DNA of 64,000 nt. Origin: JAEUMD01 sp036768475. Lineage in GTDB: Bacteria > Pseudomonadota > Alphaproteobacteria > Rhizobiales > Hyphomicrobiaceae. The stretch spans positions 124,001-188,000 of the forward strand of contig DAIPMW010000004.1 in the NCBI GenBank assembly GCA_036768475.1, in the 5' to 3' direction. The notes beneath the pieces are model-generated. The model ran no database searches and was not told where the DNA came from. It saw nothing but the letters and a program-made list of their open reading frames with translations. Below, piece by piece: positions 9,118 to 18,528 of the stretch (the first letter of the stretch is position 1; every line of letters begins with the position of its first letter). A program made the translations under genes and the position numbers.

Positions 9118-9581
9118 CCGGCCGGCTTGTCGAACACGCGATGCAGAGCTTCGGCAACGCGCACGCTATCGACGTCGTCCTTGTGAATGACATCAGTGGC
9201 GCCGGCCTCGATCAGGACCGACTTGCGCTTTCGCGTGGCCTCTCCAGAAACGACCACGACAGGGCCTTCGTAGCCGGCGCGGCGCAAAAACGGCAAGGTC
9301 TGTACGGCGTTGTCGCTGGGCTTCAATACGTCGTCCAGGAAGATGATCTCGGGAGGACGTGCGATCACTTCGTCCAATGCGCGCCCGAGTGTTGCGGCAC
9401 GGCGGATTTCGATGTCATAGCCGAACATCAAATGCAGCGTTGCTTTGAGGCGGTCGGCATCGAAGGTCTCATCCTCTACGATAAGGATGTTCGAAAGCCG
9501 GGGGAGGGTTGCACGTGACTTGGTAACCCCGCTGCGCTTGGCGAGGTAATCTCCTCCTGATTTATTAGACTTGCCCGTCAT
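9114..9581 (-). CDS. Stand-alone receiver-domain response regulator
   Basis: The 155-residue protein has one receiver domain after a short basic leader. Visible features are LIVEDE (acidic pocket), IIFLDDVLK (phospho-acceptor Asp), VVVSGEA (switch Ser) and VIHKDD (conserved Lys). There is no output domain, so it probably works by protein contact. It follows the histidine kinase gene on the same strand after 317 bp, so it is a candidate cognate partner. I use ATG 9581; a GTG at 9626 is possible. The stop codon lies in a family A repeat. Confidence 0.8.
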   Translation of the reverse strand: MTGKSNKSGGDYLAKRSGVTKSRATLPRLSNILIVEDETFDADRLKATLHLMFGYDIEIRRAATLGRALDEVIARPPEIIFLDDVLKPSDNAVQTLPFLRRAGYEGPVVVVSGEATRKRKSVLIEAGATDVIHKDDVDSVRVAEALHRVFDKPAG

Positions 9582-9898
9582 CTCGGGGTTTCCGCTGCCT
9601 TGTCGTTTTCCTGCAGAAGGTTGCACTTAGCGGTCTTTTCCACATCTCGCAACGCATTGCAGGCCCCTGGGGGCAATTTGATGAGCTTAGCTTAACCATT
9701 CTGCAGTCCAGAGGCTGAAATGGCAGCGATTGAGCTAATATCTGTAATATAAATACTTCGTACGGACGTTGTCGGGTTCGCGCGAACTCGTGCCGGTTGC
9801 GCTAGTCTCGACCTCATGCCCGCATTGGCCGGGCGGGCGGTGGCAGGCAGGTTCGGATGCAGCGCGGCGAGCGGCTGCGCCGTATCCTGTCAAGGAAC
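9582..9898. other. Spacer between kinase and receiver genes
   Basis: This 317-bp stretch has no convincing ORF. An AT-rich patch around 9735-9765 could hold a minus-strand promoter for the receiver gene, which would then be transcribed independently of the kinase operon. Confidence 0.4.
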
Positions 9899-11065
9899 TC
9901 AGACGTCCAGCGTCTTGGGCCAGATCAGGCGGAACGTGGTGCCGCGCCTCTTGGCAGGCTCGGAGTGGATTTCCAATCTGCCGCCGAGCGTAGCGACCGT
10001 GCGGCTGACGAACGCAAGGCCCATCCCGGTCGAACTTGTCCGGGCATTGAGGGTGCGGAACGGCAGCAGGATCGCAGCGTGATGCGCGGGATCGATACCC
10101 GGCCCATCGTCAATTACGGAAATCGTGAAGGTCTTGTGGCCATCCTTGGCTTCGAGTCTGATGTGGCCGACCGAGCGGTCGTGATGAACGATGGCGTTTT
10201 GAACGAGATTACGCAGGACGAGATCGAGCGCTGCAGCGACCGTGGTGACCTTGGGCCATCGGCCTGCGATCTCGATGGTGAAGCCATCAGGTATTGCAAG
10301 CGAGCGCGTGATATCCTCGGCGATGCGCCGGGTTGCGACCGGCTCGGCAATCTCGGCCTTGCAGCCGACGCTGGCGTAGTCGAGCAGAGCGGTCATCATG
10401 TCGGACATGCGCTGGGCGCGCTGGCCGATTTCATCGAGCCGCTGCTGGGCGGTCTGCGTGTCACCTGCGGCTATCAGGGCAGCCATGTTCTCGGTTGCGT
10501 AACGCAATGCGCGCAACGGCGACTTGAGATCGTGTGAAATGACCGCGGCAAAGTCCTCGAGATCCTGATTGGCACGCGCCAACTCGCTATTGGTACGGGC
10601 AAGCTCACGGGACTTTTCAGCGACGGTGGTCTCCGCGATGAGGCGAGCGCGCATCTGCTTGGACAACTCGTTTTCGAGATCCGAATGAGACGACGTGCGC
10701 GCCAGCAGCATCAGAAAATGATGATCTTCCTCATACCAGAACATCGTCAGGTTCAGGCGCGGCATGGCGTTGTCAGGTGAAGCGATGAGAACCGCCGGCA
10801 GGTCGATCACCTTGCCGGGCCGGTTCTTGAGATCGCGTATATCGTTTTCGAGTCCTATCAGCGGCAGGCAGGCATCGAGAAGAGGATCGCCGACCTCGAT
10901 GAATTCGGCGAGGCGGCCGTAGCGGGCGGTAACGAGGAGATCCTCGCTGAACCAGACCAGACCATAGACACCGCGTTCGGCAAGAAGACGTCCGGCCGCC
11001 AGCAGCGGGCTTGGCGCCGGTGCGGCTTTCTCGTCGGAGTTCGTCGGGTCAACAGGTTTTTTCAA
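9899..11065 (-). CDS. Soluble sensor histidine kinase of the GTPase operon
   Basis: The 388-residue protein has no transmembrane helix. Residues about 20-125 form a PAS-like sensor fold, about 125-170 a coiled-coil linker, then the HisKA H-box (VISHDLKSPL, His about 178) and an HATPase_c domain with N box LVLRNLVQNAIVHHD, DDGPGID and TGMGLAF. All catalytic motifs are intact. Its start overlaps the GTPase stop by 4 nt (ATGA), so it is translationally coupled to the GTPase. Inference: the kinase reads the state of the GTPase/OmpA-like protein and signals to the downstream receiver. Confidence 0.88.
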   Translation of the reverse strand: MKKPVDPTNSDEKAAPAPSPLLAAGRLLAERGVYGLVWFSEDLLVTARYGRLAEFIEVGDPLLDACLPLIGLENDIRDLKNRPGKVIDLPAVLIASPDNAMPRLNLTMFWYEEDHHFLMLLARTSSHSDLENELSKQMRARLIAETTVAEKSRELARTNSELARANQDLEDFAAVISHDLKSPLRALRYATENMAALIAAGDTQTAQQRLDEIGQRAQRMSDMMTALLDYASVGCKAEIAEPVATRRIAEDITRSLAIPDGFTIEIAGRWPKVTTVAAALDLVLRNLVQNAIVHHDRSVGHIRLEAKDGHKTFTISVIDDGPGIDPAHHAAILLPFRTLNARTSSTGMGLAFVSRTVATLGGRLEIHSEPAKRRGTTFRLIWPKTLDV

Positions 11066-11565
11066 AGCCCTCGCCTCAGGATCGCAGCAGCAGCCTCATG
11101 AAAGGCGAGCCGGACGTTATCGCCTGTCAGCGCGCTGGTATGGAACACGCCTTTGCGGCTTGCAGAGAGTGCGTCGGGAAGGTTGAGTGGCTCGCCCTCG
11201 ACGAGATCGAGCTTGTTGACGATAAGAGCCTGATAGCGCCCCGGGAAGTGCTCGCGAAAACCCTTCGACAATCTGAGCACCGTATCGAGCGTCGAGCGGC
11301 GCGTAACGTCGCCGATGATGAGGGCGGCGGATGCCTCTTTCATGTAGACATGACGGAACATCGCATCGCCGAAGTTTCCGTCGGTATCCCAGATGATGAG
11401 CGTGATCGCTGCATGGTCCTGTGTCGCTGGAACCTCGTAGCGGTAGATGTCGACGCCAAGGGTCGGCTTGTAGTCGGTATCGAAGCAATCGAATACGAGG
11501 CGCTTTACGAGCGAGGATTTACCGACACCGATCTCACCTAGCATCATAACCTTGCGGGCGATCAT
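11062..11565 (-). CDS. Rab/Ras-like small GTPase
   Basis: The 167-residue protein is a complete small GTPase fold. The P-loop is GEIGVGKS (10-17), switch I has YKPTLGVD with Thr35, G3 is WDTDGNF (Asp60-Gly63), G4 is NKLD (117-120) and G5 is TSAL (143-146). The residue matching the Ras catalytic Gln61 is Asn64, suggesting slow intrinsic hydrolysis or help from a partner in trans. There is no C-terminal prenylation cysteine. It overlaps both neighbours by 4 nt (OmpA-domain gene before, kinase after). It resembles bacterial Rab-like (Rup/Roc-type) GTPases rather than MglA. Confidence 0.88.
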   Translation of the reverse strand: MIARKVMMLGEIGVGKSSLVKRLVFDCFDTDYKPTLGVDIYRYEVPATQDHAAITLIIWDTDGNFGDAMFRHVYMKEASAALIIGDVTRRSTLDTVLRLSKGFREHFPGRYQALIVNKLDLVEGEPLNLPDALSASRKGVFHTSALTGDNVRLAFHEAAAAILRRGL

Positions 11566-13778
11566 GGAGTGCGTTCGCCTTCAAATCCGGTTTCGAATTC
11601 GACGCGTCTATTCGGACTTTGCGGGCCGGTCTGCGGGGAGATGTCGTTGGTCGACAGGCGACCCACGGCAACCAGCCGGGACGCAGGGATGCCGCGGGCG
11701 ATCAGGTCGCCGCGCACCTTTTCTGCTCTCAGCTGCGACAACGAACTGTTTCGCGTACTGGTGCCACGCTCATCGGTATAGCCGATCACACGAACGAGGC
11801 CGTCCGTATCGCGCATGAGCCAAGCTAGCATGTCGAGCGTCATCTGGGCCCGTTCCGGGTTACGGTAATCGGCGTCATCCGTAAAAAAGACTGCATTCGC
11901 GCCCACGAATTCGGCAAGCTTCTGGCGTGGTGTCGGCTCAGGTATGGCCGGTGGCGGCACCGGTTTAGGTATGGCGGCACGCGTCAGCTCCGACTGGATG
12001 ACAGCAACGGTGACAAGCTGCAAGCGCTGGGCGAGCGTGTTCAACCGTTCGGCGGCGATCACATAGGCGGGTTGGGCTTCGGCGGCGAATGCCGCAGCTT
12101 TTTCAGCGGTCGGAGCGGGCGCGGGATCGACGCCGATCAGTGCGGCCTCGCGCGCAAGCCCGCCGATTGCCGTCTCCAAGCCATCCGCGCGCTTGCCGAG
12201 GCCGGCCGCGAGCCGTGCGGCGGTGTCGTCGTCCGGGCTTTGGGCGCGCAGCGAAGTGGCAGCCTGTGCAACGGCTTCTTCGGCGGTCAGCACCAGGGGG
12301 GCGATCGTCGCTCCGGTGGCGGCAAGGTCCTGCGTCGTCTTGCTGTCGCTGGTCTTGCCGAGAGCGGTCAAGCGCTGCAGGTACCCACGGGCATCGCTCA
12401 GTCCCTGTCCGGTAATAGCGAGCGCACGCAGCGCGGCGCGGCGCGGAATGTCGCGGCTGAGCTTGGCGAGTTGGTCGTTTAGCTGCGCTATTTCCTCACT
12501 GCGGTCCTGCGGGCCCTGCGGTATGACCGCCACCTGACTGGCAATTGCGGTGCCGGGCAATGCGCCAGTCAGCCGGTCGAGAACCGTCTGCAATGCGGTC
12601 TCATCGGGTGCAAGGCCGGATATCGTCAACGAGCCGCCGCGTGGCGCGACCGCGAGCGTGGTGGGGTAGCCATTAATCTCCGGGCTCGTCTCGATGACCT
12701 CTCGTGCCGTCTGGCGCACCCGGTTGGTTTCGTAGGACACGTAGGCGGACCACCCGATCCAGGCCAGCAGTGGCAGGGCGACGAGGACGGCCATCAGCTT
12801 GACCGGGCTGATGCCCAAGGCCGGACGATCCAGAAACTCATATTGCTTTTCGATGCGCTTGGAGAGGCGCGGACCAAGTTCGAGCATGCCACCTTTCACC
12901 TGCTCGCCCCGATCTGTGCTTGCGTTCAGTCTGGAAACGGTCGTCAGAAACTCGTCATCGAGGATCTGCTCGATGGAGGCGCCAGCCGTGCCGGTGCATT
13001 TGGCCGCCAATAAAAAGGTGGGAGAGCTGCGAAGATAGACCTGGGAGGCGCCGAGGTCGATTTGACGTAGCGCGTTCTCATCGGGTTCGAGGGTTTCGGT
13101 GGCGAATGAGTTTATGGCGGTGAGCACGCCGCCCATGATGTGATCGTGGTTGCTGCGCCCCTGGCGATCGGGCCAACGTGCGATGAGCTCGCCCGTGCCA
13201 CGACGGATCAGGAGCAATTCCTCGACTTCGAGGCGCTGGCTCTCGGCAAGCGCCAGTTCCGCCATCGAGCGTCCGGTCGTGATGCTCTTGATGCGCAACA
13301 TCAGCGCATTGCTTTCGAGCCGGCGATTGATCTGATTGACGAGGTCCTTCATGGCACTTGCCACGTAGGCTTTCACAATCTGACCGGTCATCGGATAGAG
13401 CGCCTGGACCAGTGCGTCCTGCGAATTGAGAATCTCGGTCTTGACGGTCTGGACAACAGCCGGCGCCAGCGCGGTCTTGAGTTCATCATGGCGCTCACGC
13501 TCGGTGCGTTCGATGGCCTCGTCGAGAACCTCGGAAACGGAATGCGAAAAGCGATCTGCCGATCCTGCACGCTGATGCACGATATCAATGCGCTGCGACA
13601 GTTCGGCCCGTGCACCGGCCTCTTGCTCGGCTTGGTCCGCCATCGTGCTGCAGAGTTGTTCGTGAGCGTTGCCGAGTGCATCGAGACGGCGCGACAGGTC
13701 GGCAAGGCGTTCTGTCTCGCTTTCGAACAAGAGCTCCTTAAGCTTGTTGACGCTATGTGACGTAACGCTTGCGGGCAT
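11562..13778 (-). CDS. Membrane-spanning OmpA-domain protein with cytoplasmic coiled coil
   Basis: The 738-residue protein has a modular layout. Residues 1-115 are a charged coiled coil. About 185-285 is an alpha/beta region (ELLLIRRGTGELIA, then VYLRSSPTFLLAAK) that looks like a roadblock/longin-type sensor fold. One transmembrane helix lies at about 327-345. A BON-like segment spans about 370-420, then helical linkers and a Pro-rich hinge (604-618). An OmpA-like peptidoglycan-binding domain spans 622-735 (VIGYTDERGT, LSQLRAEKVR, NRRVEF). Expected topology is N-terminus in the cytoplasm and OmpA domain in the periplasm, linking cell wall to the co-encoded GTPase. It overlaps the GTPase start by 4 nt. 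The fold assignment at 185-285 is inference. Confidence 0.85.
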   Translation of the reverse strand: MPASVTSHSVNKLKELLFESETERLADLSRRLDALGNAHEQLCSTMADQAEQEAGARAELSQRIDIVHQRAGSADRFSHSVSEVLDEAIERTERERHDELKTALAPAVVQTVKTEILNSQDALVQALYPMTGQIVKAYVASAMKDLVNQINRRLESNALMLRIKSITTGRSMAELALAESQRLEVEELLLIRRGTGELIARWPDRQGRSNHDHIMGGVLTAINSFATETLEPDENALRQIDLGASQVYLRSSPTFLLAAKCTGTAGASIEQILDDEFLTTVSRLNASTDRGEQVKGGMLELGPRLSKRIEKQYEFLDRPALGISPVKLMAVLVALPLLAWIGWSAYVSYETNRVRQTAREVIETSPEINGYPTTLAVAPRGGSLTISGLAPDETALQTVLDRLTGALPGTAIASQVAVIPQGPQDRSEEIAQLNDQLAKLSRDIPRRAALRALAITGQGLSDARGYLQRLTALGKTSDSKTTQDLAATGATIAPLVLTAEEAVAQAATSLRAQSPDDDTAARLAAGLGKRADGLETAIGGLAREAALIGVDPAPAPTAEKAAAFAAEAQPAYVIAAERLNTLAQRLQLVTVAVIQSELTRAAIPKPVPPPAIPEPTPRQKLAEFVGANAVFFTDDADYRNPERAQMTLDMLAWLMRDTDGLVRVIGYTDERGTSTRNSSLSQLRAEKVRGDLIARGIPASRLVAVGRLSTNDISPQTGPQSPNRRVEFETGFEGERTP

Positions 13779-13817
13779 CAGCGGCGCCTCCTGGACAGCG
13801 GGACGACGAGCACCGGA

Positions 13818-14126
13818 TCATTCCCGTGAAATGTGGCGGATGCGTTCACCGAGATCGAGCACGCTCTTGGCCAGTTCATCAAATGCCGTGCGCCGCTCGG
13901 CGCCCATCTCACCGGCCATGGCCTCCAGGCGTGCATGCAATGCGGTCAGGCGGCTGCCGACACTTGTTTCGAGATCGTTGAGACGGGCCTCAAGTGCCGC
14001 AATGCGACGGTCGGTCTGGCGGACGATATCTCCGATCAGAAGGTCCCTGATCTGGTCCATTTTCTCGTCCTGGCCGTCTCGTGTGGCCGTCCCTGTGCGC
14101 AACTGATCAATCGATGTTGCGATCAT
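13818..14126 (-). CDS. Small coiled-coil protein, first gene of GTPase operon
   Basis: This 102-residue soluble protein is almost entirely amphipathic heptads from about residue 25 (TDRRIAALEARLNDLETS onward). It has no recognised domain. It lies 39 bp before the OmpA-domain gene on the same strand, and that protein's N-terminus has a similar coiled coil, so an assembly or bridging role is plausible. I would not name it further. Confidence 0.7.
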   Translation of the reverse strand: MIATSIDQLRTGTATRDGQDEKMDQIRDLLIGDIVRQTDRRIAALEARLNDLETSVGSRLTALHARLEAMAGEMGAERRTAFDELAKSVLDLGERIRHISRE

Positions 14127-14823
14127 GGCGTTACAACCTTTCCAAATCGTCTGCCCGGCAGAGTATGAGAGGCCCTGCCATCATGGATCGCCCTTCCGAC
14201 AATGCAATGGTGAATGGGCAGAGATGTATGAACAAGCGATGCACTTGCTTCCTGACTTGGCGGGGATCATGAGTGTGGCGGCACGGATCCGATAGCATCC
14301 ATGAAATGTCATACTTCCGCGCAAGGACGTAATGTTTGATGTTATAGGATTGTAGACACGAGTAAAATCCAACAATTGCCTTAACAATAGGCTGCTTTGC
14401 CGCAATCCTGATACTGACCCAATCTTATGCGCTCAATGATGGGATCGGGATGCGTGGATTCTTGGTTCTGGAACCTGCCGATGTTCCGTGCCCCGCGGAT
14501 GCCGCGTGGCTAGGCAAGTGTGGTGATCGAGAAGTTCGCAGCATTCTTGTCGGTTTGGATGTGGAGGCGGACGTATCGATCTGATCGATATTAGATCGCA
14601 AAGTTGGTGGGTATCGTTCCGATCGCGCAATTGGTGCGAACCCGGTGCTACTCATTTCCGCTAAACGGGTGAACTGAGCATTCCTGGGGCAGGCGTCGGG
14701 AATGAACCGGCACAGGAGAAGAGGCCCTGCAGCGCCGCGGATCGGGCACTATACGCAGGTGGAGCATGGCTCAGAGGATAGCGGATCGGGGATGGCCGTG
14801 CCGAGGGGCGGCGGGCGGCTCAT
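14127..14823. other. 697-bp region upstream of the GTPase operon
   Basis: No ORF here looks coding. The part at about 14270-14420 is markedly AT-richer than the surroundings and is the likely promoter region of the minus-strand operon. I see no known RNA family or obvious operator. Confidence 0.45.
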
Positions 14824-17800
14824 TCATTCCGCCGCATTGCGATGGCGGACCGATTGCGCGGCATGCTCAAAAGCGATGAGCAGATCGGCGCGGTGGGCTT
14901 TGGCGTGTGCGATCGCCTCATGCTTGATGGCGCCGAACCCCCTGACCGCCAGCGGCCACCGAGCCAATGCAATGGCGGCGTCGTGTCCGGCGCTGGGCAA
15001 GGCTCCAGCAATACGGTCGAGGTCTGCTTCGTAAATGGCGATGAGACCGCGTTCGGCGCGACGCTCGGCGGTATGGCCGAAAATGTCGAGAGCCGTGCCG
15101 CGCAGTCGTTTGCCCTTTGCCAGGACGCGCAAGAGCGCCATGATCCAGGGGCCGAACCGGCGCTTCACCGGACGGCCTGTTGCGGGGTCCATGCGCGCTA
15201 TGAGCGGCGGGGCTAGATGAAGGCGGATCACCTCGACGTGCTCGAACTGATCGCGGATCCAGCGCTCGAAACGGCCATCGGTGAAGAGGCGCGCGACCTC
15301 GTATTCGTCCTTGATGGCAAGCAGCTTGTGATAGGCGCGGGCGACGGTCTCGGTCAGCGTGGTGCCCGAGGGCATTGCGTGCTGCTCGGCGCGGCGGATC
15401 GCGTCGATACGCATTCTATAGCGATCGGCGAGAGCGGCGTCCTGGTAGGCGCAAAGATCGGCGGCGCATATTGCGATGAGCTCGTCGAGATCGGCGGGTG
15501 CCGGCGCAGGTTCGTTGACGCCTGGCGCGGCACGCCTGTCGCGCGTTGATCCGAGCAGGCCATCGAGCACGTCCGGCTGATGCGCCGCCAGACGGCCCAA
15601 TCGGAAGGCTTGGTGGTTCTGCTCGATATCGACCCCGTTGACGGAGATCGCTTCTTCGATGGCCTCGGAGGCCATGGGAACGACACCGCGCTGATAGGCA
15701 TGTCCGACGAGCAGCATGTTGGCATAGATGGCGTCGCCGAGAAGCTTTACCGCAATTGCATGCGCATCCAGGATTTCGGGTGATCGCGTGCCGGCGCGCG
15801 CGGTGATGGCGGCGATGAGGGCCGTGTCCGGCGTTGTCAGGTCGGGATCGCGCGTGAAGTCGCCGCTGGTGGCAGCATGGCTTGAGACGATCATCGCGGT
15901 GCGATCGGGCGCCACCATCTCGAGCACCTTGTTGGATGCGGTCACGACGAGATCGCCGCCGAGCACCACATCGGCACCCTCGACGCCGATCCGGATTGCA
16001 TGAATTTCAGCTGGGGTTGGCGCAAAGCGCATGTGACAGGCGACGGGGCCGCCCTTCTGGGCTATTCCCGTGACGTCGATCGCGCCGAAGCCAATTCCGG
16101 CGATGTGGGCGGCCTGTCCCAGAACGGCCGTGATCGTGACGACGCCGGTGCCGCCGATGCCGGTGGCGAGAAGCGACTGCGGTTTATTGAGCGAGGGGCG
16201 CTGCGGCTCGGGCAGGTGTGTCAGAGCATCGCCGATGGCGGCAGGGCGACGGCGGCGCGGGCGCGCGCCTTCCAGGCTGACGAAACTCGGGCAGAGCCCA
16301 TCGAGGCAGGTGCGATCCTTGTTGCAGGCCGACTGGTCGATCTCGCGCTTGCGCCCCCATTCGGTTTCCAGCGGCGTGATGGCGATACAGTTAGACGTGA
16401 TGCCGCAATCGCCGCAGCCTTCACAGACGAGGGAATTGATGGCGATGCGCACGTCGGGGTCGGGCGCTATATGGCGTTTGCGGCGTCGGCGCAGCTCAGC
16501 AGCGCACGTCTGGTCGTAGATCAATACGGTGACGCCGTCGATCGCCGCCAGATCTTTCTGGACAGTATCGAACGTGCTTCGGGGGTGGACCGTCACGCCT
16601 GGTGGGAACAAGCCGGCATGATATTTTTCCGGTTCGTTCGATACGACGGCGACGCTGACGGCGCCTTCGCCGACAAGCTGGCGTGCCATCTGCTCCAGCG
16701 TCATGCCGCCATCGAGATGCTGGCCGCCCGTCATCGCCACGGCATCGTTGAAGAGAAGCTTGTAGGTCATCGTCACGCCGGACGCGATCGCCGCACGCAT
16801 GGCGAGAGAGCCTGAATGCACATATGTACCATCACCGATGTTCTGGTAGACGTGCCGGCGCCTGGAGAAGGGCGCCTCACCGATCCAGTTGGCGCCCTCC
16901 GCGCCCATCTGCGTGAAGCCCTCCGTGTCGCGATCCATCCACTGCACCATGTAGTGGCAGCCGATGCCGGCATAGGCGCGCTCGCCTGCAGGGACGCGAG
17001 TGGATGTGTTGTGCGGACAGCCGGCGCAGAAATAGGCGCGCCGCTGCATGGCTTCGGGTCCGACTGGTCGGCGATCCTGCGCGGCCTTCAGCTCAGCGGT
17101 CCGGCGCTCGAGGGTGCGGTCACCGCTGGCGGCGGCGAGACGCTCGCCAATGGCGATGGCGAGTTGCAGGGGATCGAGAGCGCCGGACTCTGGAAAGAGG
17201 GGGCGACCGTGCTCGTCACGCTTGCCGATGACGCGGGGGCGCGTGTCGAGCTCGTAGAGCTGTTCCTTGACCTGCGTTTCGATGAGCGAGCGCTTTTCCT
17301 CGATGACCATGAGGAGGTCGAGACCTTCCGCAAAGCGCTGGAGCCTCGCGGGCTCAAGCGGCCAGACGAGGGCAACCTTGTAGAGCTTGAGCCCGAGCGC
17401 AGATGCGCGCGCCTCGTCGAGGCCCAGCATATCGAGGGCCTGGCGTGTGTCGGAATAGCTCTTACCCGATGCGACGATCCCGATGCGGGCTTCGGTCCCA
17501 CCGTCGAAGATCGACTTGTCGAGACCGTTGGCGCGCACGAACGCGTGTACCGCGTCGCGTTTGTAGTTGTGCCAGCGCGCCTCCTTTTCCAGCGGCGGAT
17601 CGGCGAGGCGGATGTTCAGCCCACCGGGCGGCATCGGGAATTCGGCTTCGCCCGGCAATGCGATTGTAAGGCGATGGGGATCGGCGTCGACCACTGCGGT
17701 GCTCTCGACGTTGTCCTTGACGCATTTGATGCCGACCCATGTGCCGGCGTAGCGCGAGAGTGCGAAGCCGAAAAGTCCCAGGTCGATGAGATCCTGTACG

Positions 17801-18321
17801 CCTGCGGGATTGAGAACCGGGATCATGGCATCGACGAATGCGAACTCGGACTGATGTGCGGACGTCGAGCTTTCGCAGATGTGATCGTCGCCCATCAGCG
17901 CGATAACACCGCCGTTTTTTGAGGTGCCTGCGTGGTTGGCGTGGCGTAGCGCATCGCCGGAGCGATCGACGCCGGGACCCTTGCCGTACCAGACGCCGAA
18001 GACGCCGTCGAAACGGCCTTCGCCGCGCAGCTCGGCCTGTTGCGTTCCCCAGAGCGCGGTGGCGGCGAGGTCCTCATTGATCGCCGGTTGGAAGACGATG
18101 TCGGCTGCCGGCACGCGCTGACCGGCCAGTGCGAAGGCGGTTTCCAGCGTGGCAATCGGTGAGCCGCGATAGCCGGTGACATAGCCCGCGGTATCAAGGC
18201 CGGCCGCAGTATCGCGCGACTTCTGCATCAGCACGAGACGGACGATTGCCTGCATGCCGTTCAGGAGCTGATCGTTGCGGGCAAGATCGAACTTGTCGGC
18301 GAGCCGAGGCGTCGGCTTCAT
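14824..18321 (-). CDS. Indolepyruvate ferredoxin oxidoreductase, fused alpha-beta type
   Basis: The protein has 1165 residues from ATG 18321, which follows GGAGGCC. It fuses the pyrimidine-binding and TPP-binding halves with a gamma domain, as in the long bacterial IorA/IorB fusions that oxidatively decarboxylate aryl-2-oxoacids to acyl-CoA with ferredoxin. The central part has CAGCPHNTST and GIGCHYMVQWMDR. A TPP-binding GDG appears in NIGDGTYVHSG. A 4Fe-4S cluster motif is CEGCGDCGITSNC, with later cysteines in ACNKDRTCLDGLC. The C-terminal half carries GIGGTGVVTITAVLG. Strict substrate choice cannot be read; close relatives act on indolepyruvate and phenylpyruvate. It is monocistronic here. 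Confidence 0.88.
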   Translation of the reverse strand: MKPTPRLADKFDLARNDQLLNGMQAIVRLVLMQKSRDTAAGLDTAGYVTGYRGSPIATLETAFALAGQRVPAADIVFQPAINEDLAATALWGTQQAELRGEGRFDGVFGVWYGKGPGVDRSGDALRHANHAGTSKNGGVIALMGDDHICESSTSAHQSEFAFVDAMIPVLNPAGVQDLIDLGLFGFALSRYAGTWVGIKCVKDNVESTAVVDADPHRLTIALPGEAEFPMPPGGLNIRLADPPLEKEARWHNYKRDAVHAFVRANGLDKSIFDGGTEARIGIVASGKSYSDTRQALDMLGLDEARASALGLKLYKVALVWPLEPARLQRFAEGLDLLMVIEEKRSLIETQVKEQLYELDTRPRVIGKRDEHGRPLFPESGALDPLQLAIAIGERLAAASGDRTLERRTAELKAAQDRRPVGPEAMQRRAYFCAGCPHNTSTRVPAGERAYAGIGCHYMVQWMDRDTEGFTQMGAEGANWIGEAPFSRRRHVYQNIGDGTYVHSGSLAMRAAIASGVTMTYKLLFNDAVAMTGGQHLDGGMTLEQMARQLVGEGAVSVAVVSNEPEKYHAGLFPPGVTVHPRSTFDTVQKDLAAIDGVTVLIYDQTCAAELRRRRKRHIAPDPDVRIAINSLVCEGCGDCGITSNCIAITPLETEWGRKREIDQSACNKDRTCLDGLCPSFVSLEGARPRRRRPAAIGDALTHLPEPQRPSLNKPQSLLATGIGGTGVVTITAVLGQAAHIAGIGFGAIDVTGIAQKGGPVACHMRFAPTPAEIHAIRIGVEGADVVLGGDLVVTASNKVLEMVAPDRTAMIVSSHAATSGDFTRDPDLTTPDTALIAAITARAGTRSPEILDAHAIAVKLLGDAIYANMLLVGHAYQRGVVPMASEAIEEAISVNGVDIEQNHQAFRLGRLAAHQPDVLDGLLGSTRDRRAAPGVNEPAPAPADLDELIAICAADLCAYQDAALADRYRMRIDAIRRAEQHAMPSGTTLTETVARAYHKLLAIKDEYEVARLFTDGRFERWIRDQFEHVEVIRLHLAPPLIARMDPATGRPVKRRFGPWIMALLRVLAKGKRLRGTALDIFGHTAERRAERGLIAIYEADLDRIAGALPSAGHDAAIALARWPLAVRGFGAIKHEAIAHAKAHRADLLIAFEHAAQSVRHRNAAE

Positions 18322-18415
18322 CGTTGGCCTCCGGCCATCGGTTTGGCGGCATTGACGCCGCCACATCGAAATGAGTGGAAAGCGTGTCATGCTTCGCCAG
18401 GGGTTGCAATCGACG

Positions 18416-18519
18416 AGATCGCATTCATGTTTCCGTCAAACATGAACGCGATCCAGCATCTTGTTTCGAGCATGTTTTTCACGCTGAACCGCTGCACACT
18501 TCAGCTCAACACGCTCTAA
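18416..18519 (-). repeat. Dispersed repeat family A, full copy A2
   Basis: This is a full-length inverted copy. It includes the hairpin (TTCATGTTT against AAACATGAA), the block ATCCAGCATCTTGTTTCGAG and the block TTTTTCACGCTGAACCGCTG, ending in GCTCTAA. It is intergenic between the oxidoreductase and DUF2853 genes. Confidence 0.9.
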
Positions 18520-18528
18520 GGTTCAAAG

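Noticed and set aside
14425..14655. 76-codon minus-strand ORF in the 14-kb intergenic region
   Set aside because: Low-complexity Ser/Pro/Arg translation with no ribosome site.
16816..17922. 368-codon ORF antisense to the indolepyruvate oxidoreductase
   Set aside because: It has the same artefact character and no recognisable domain.
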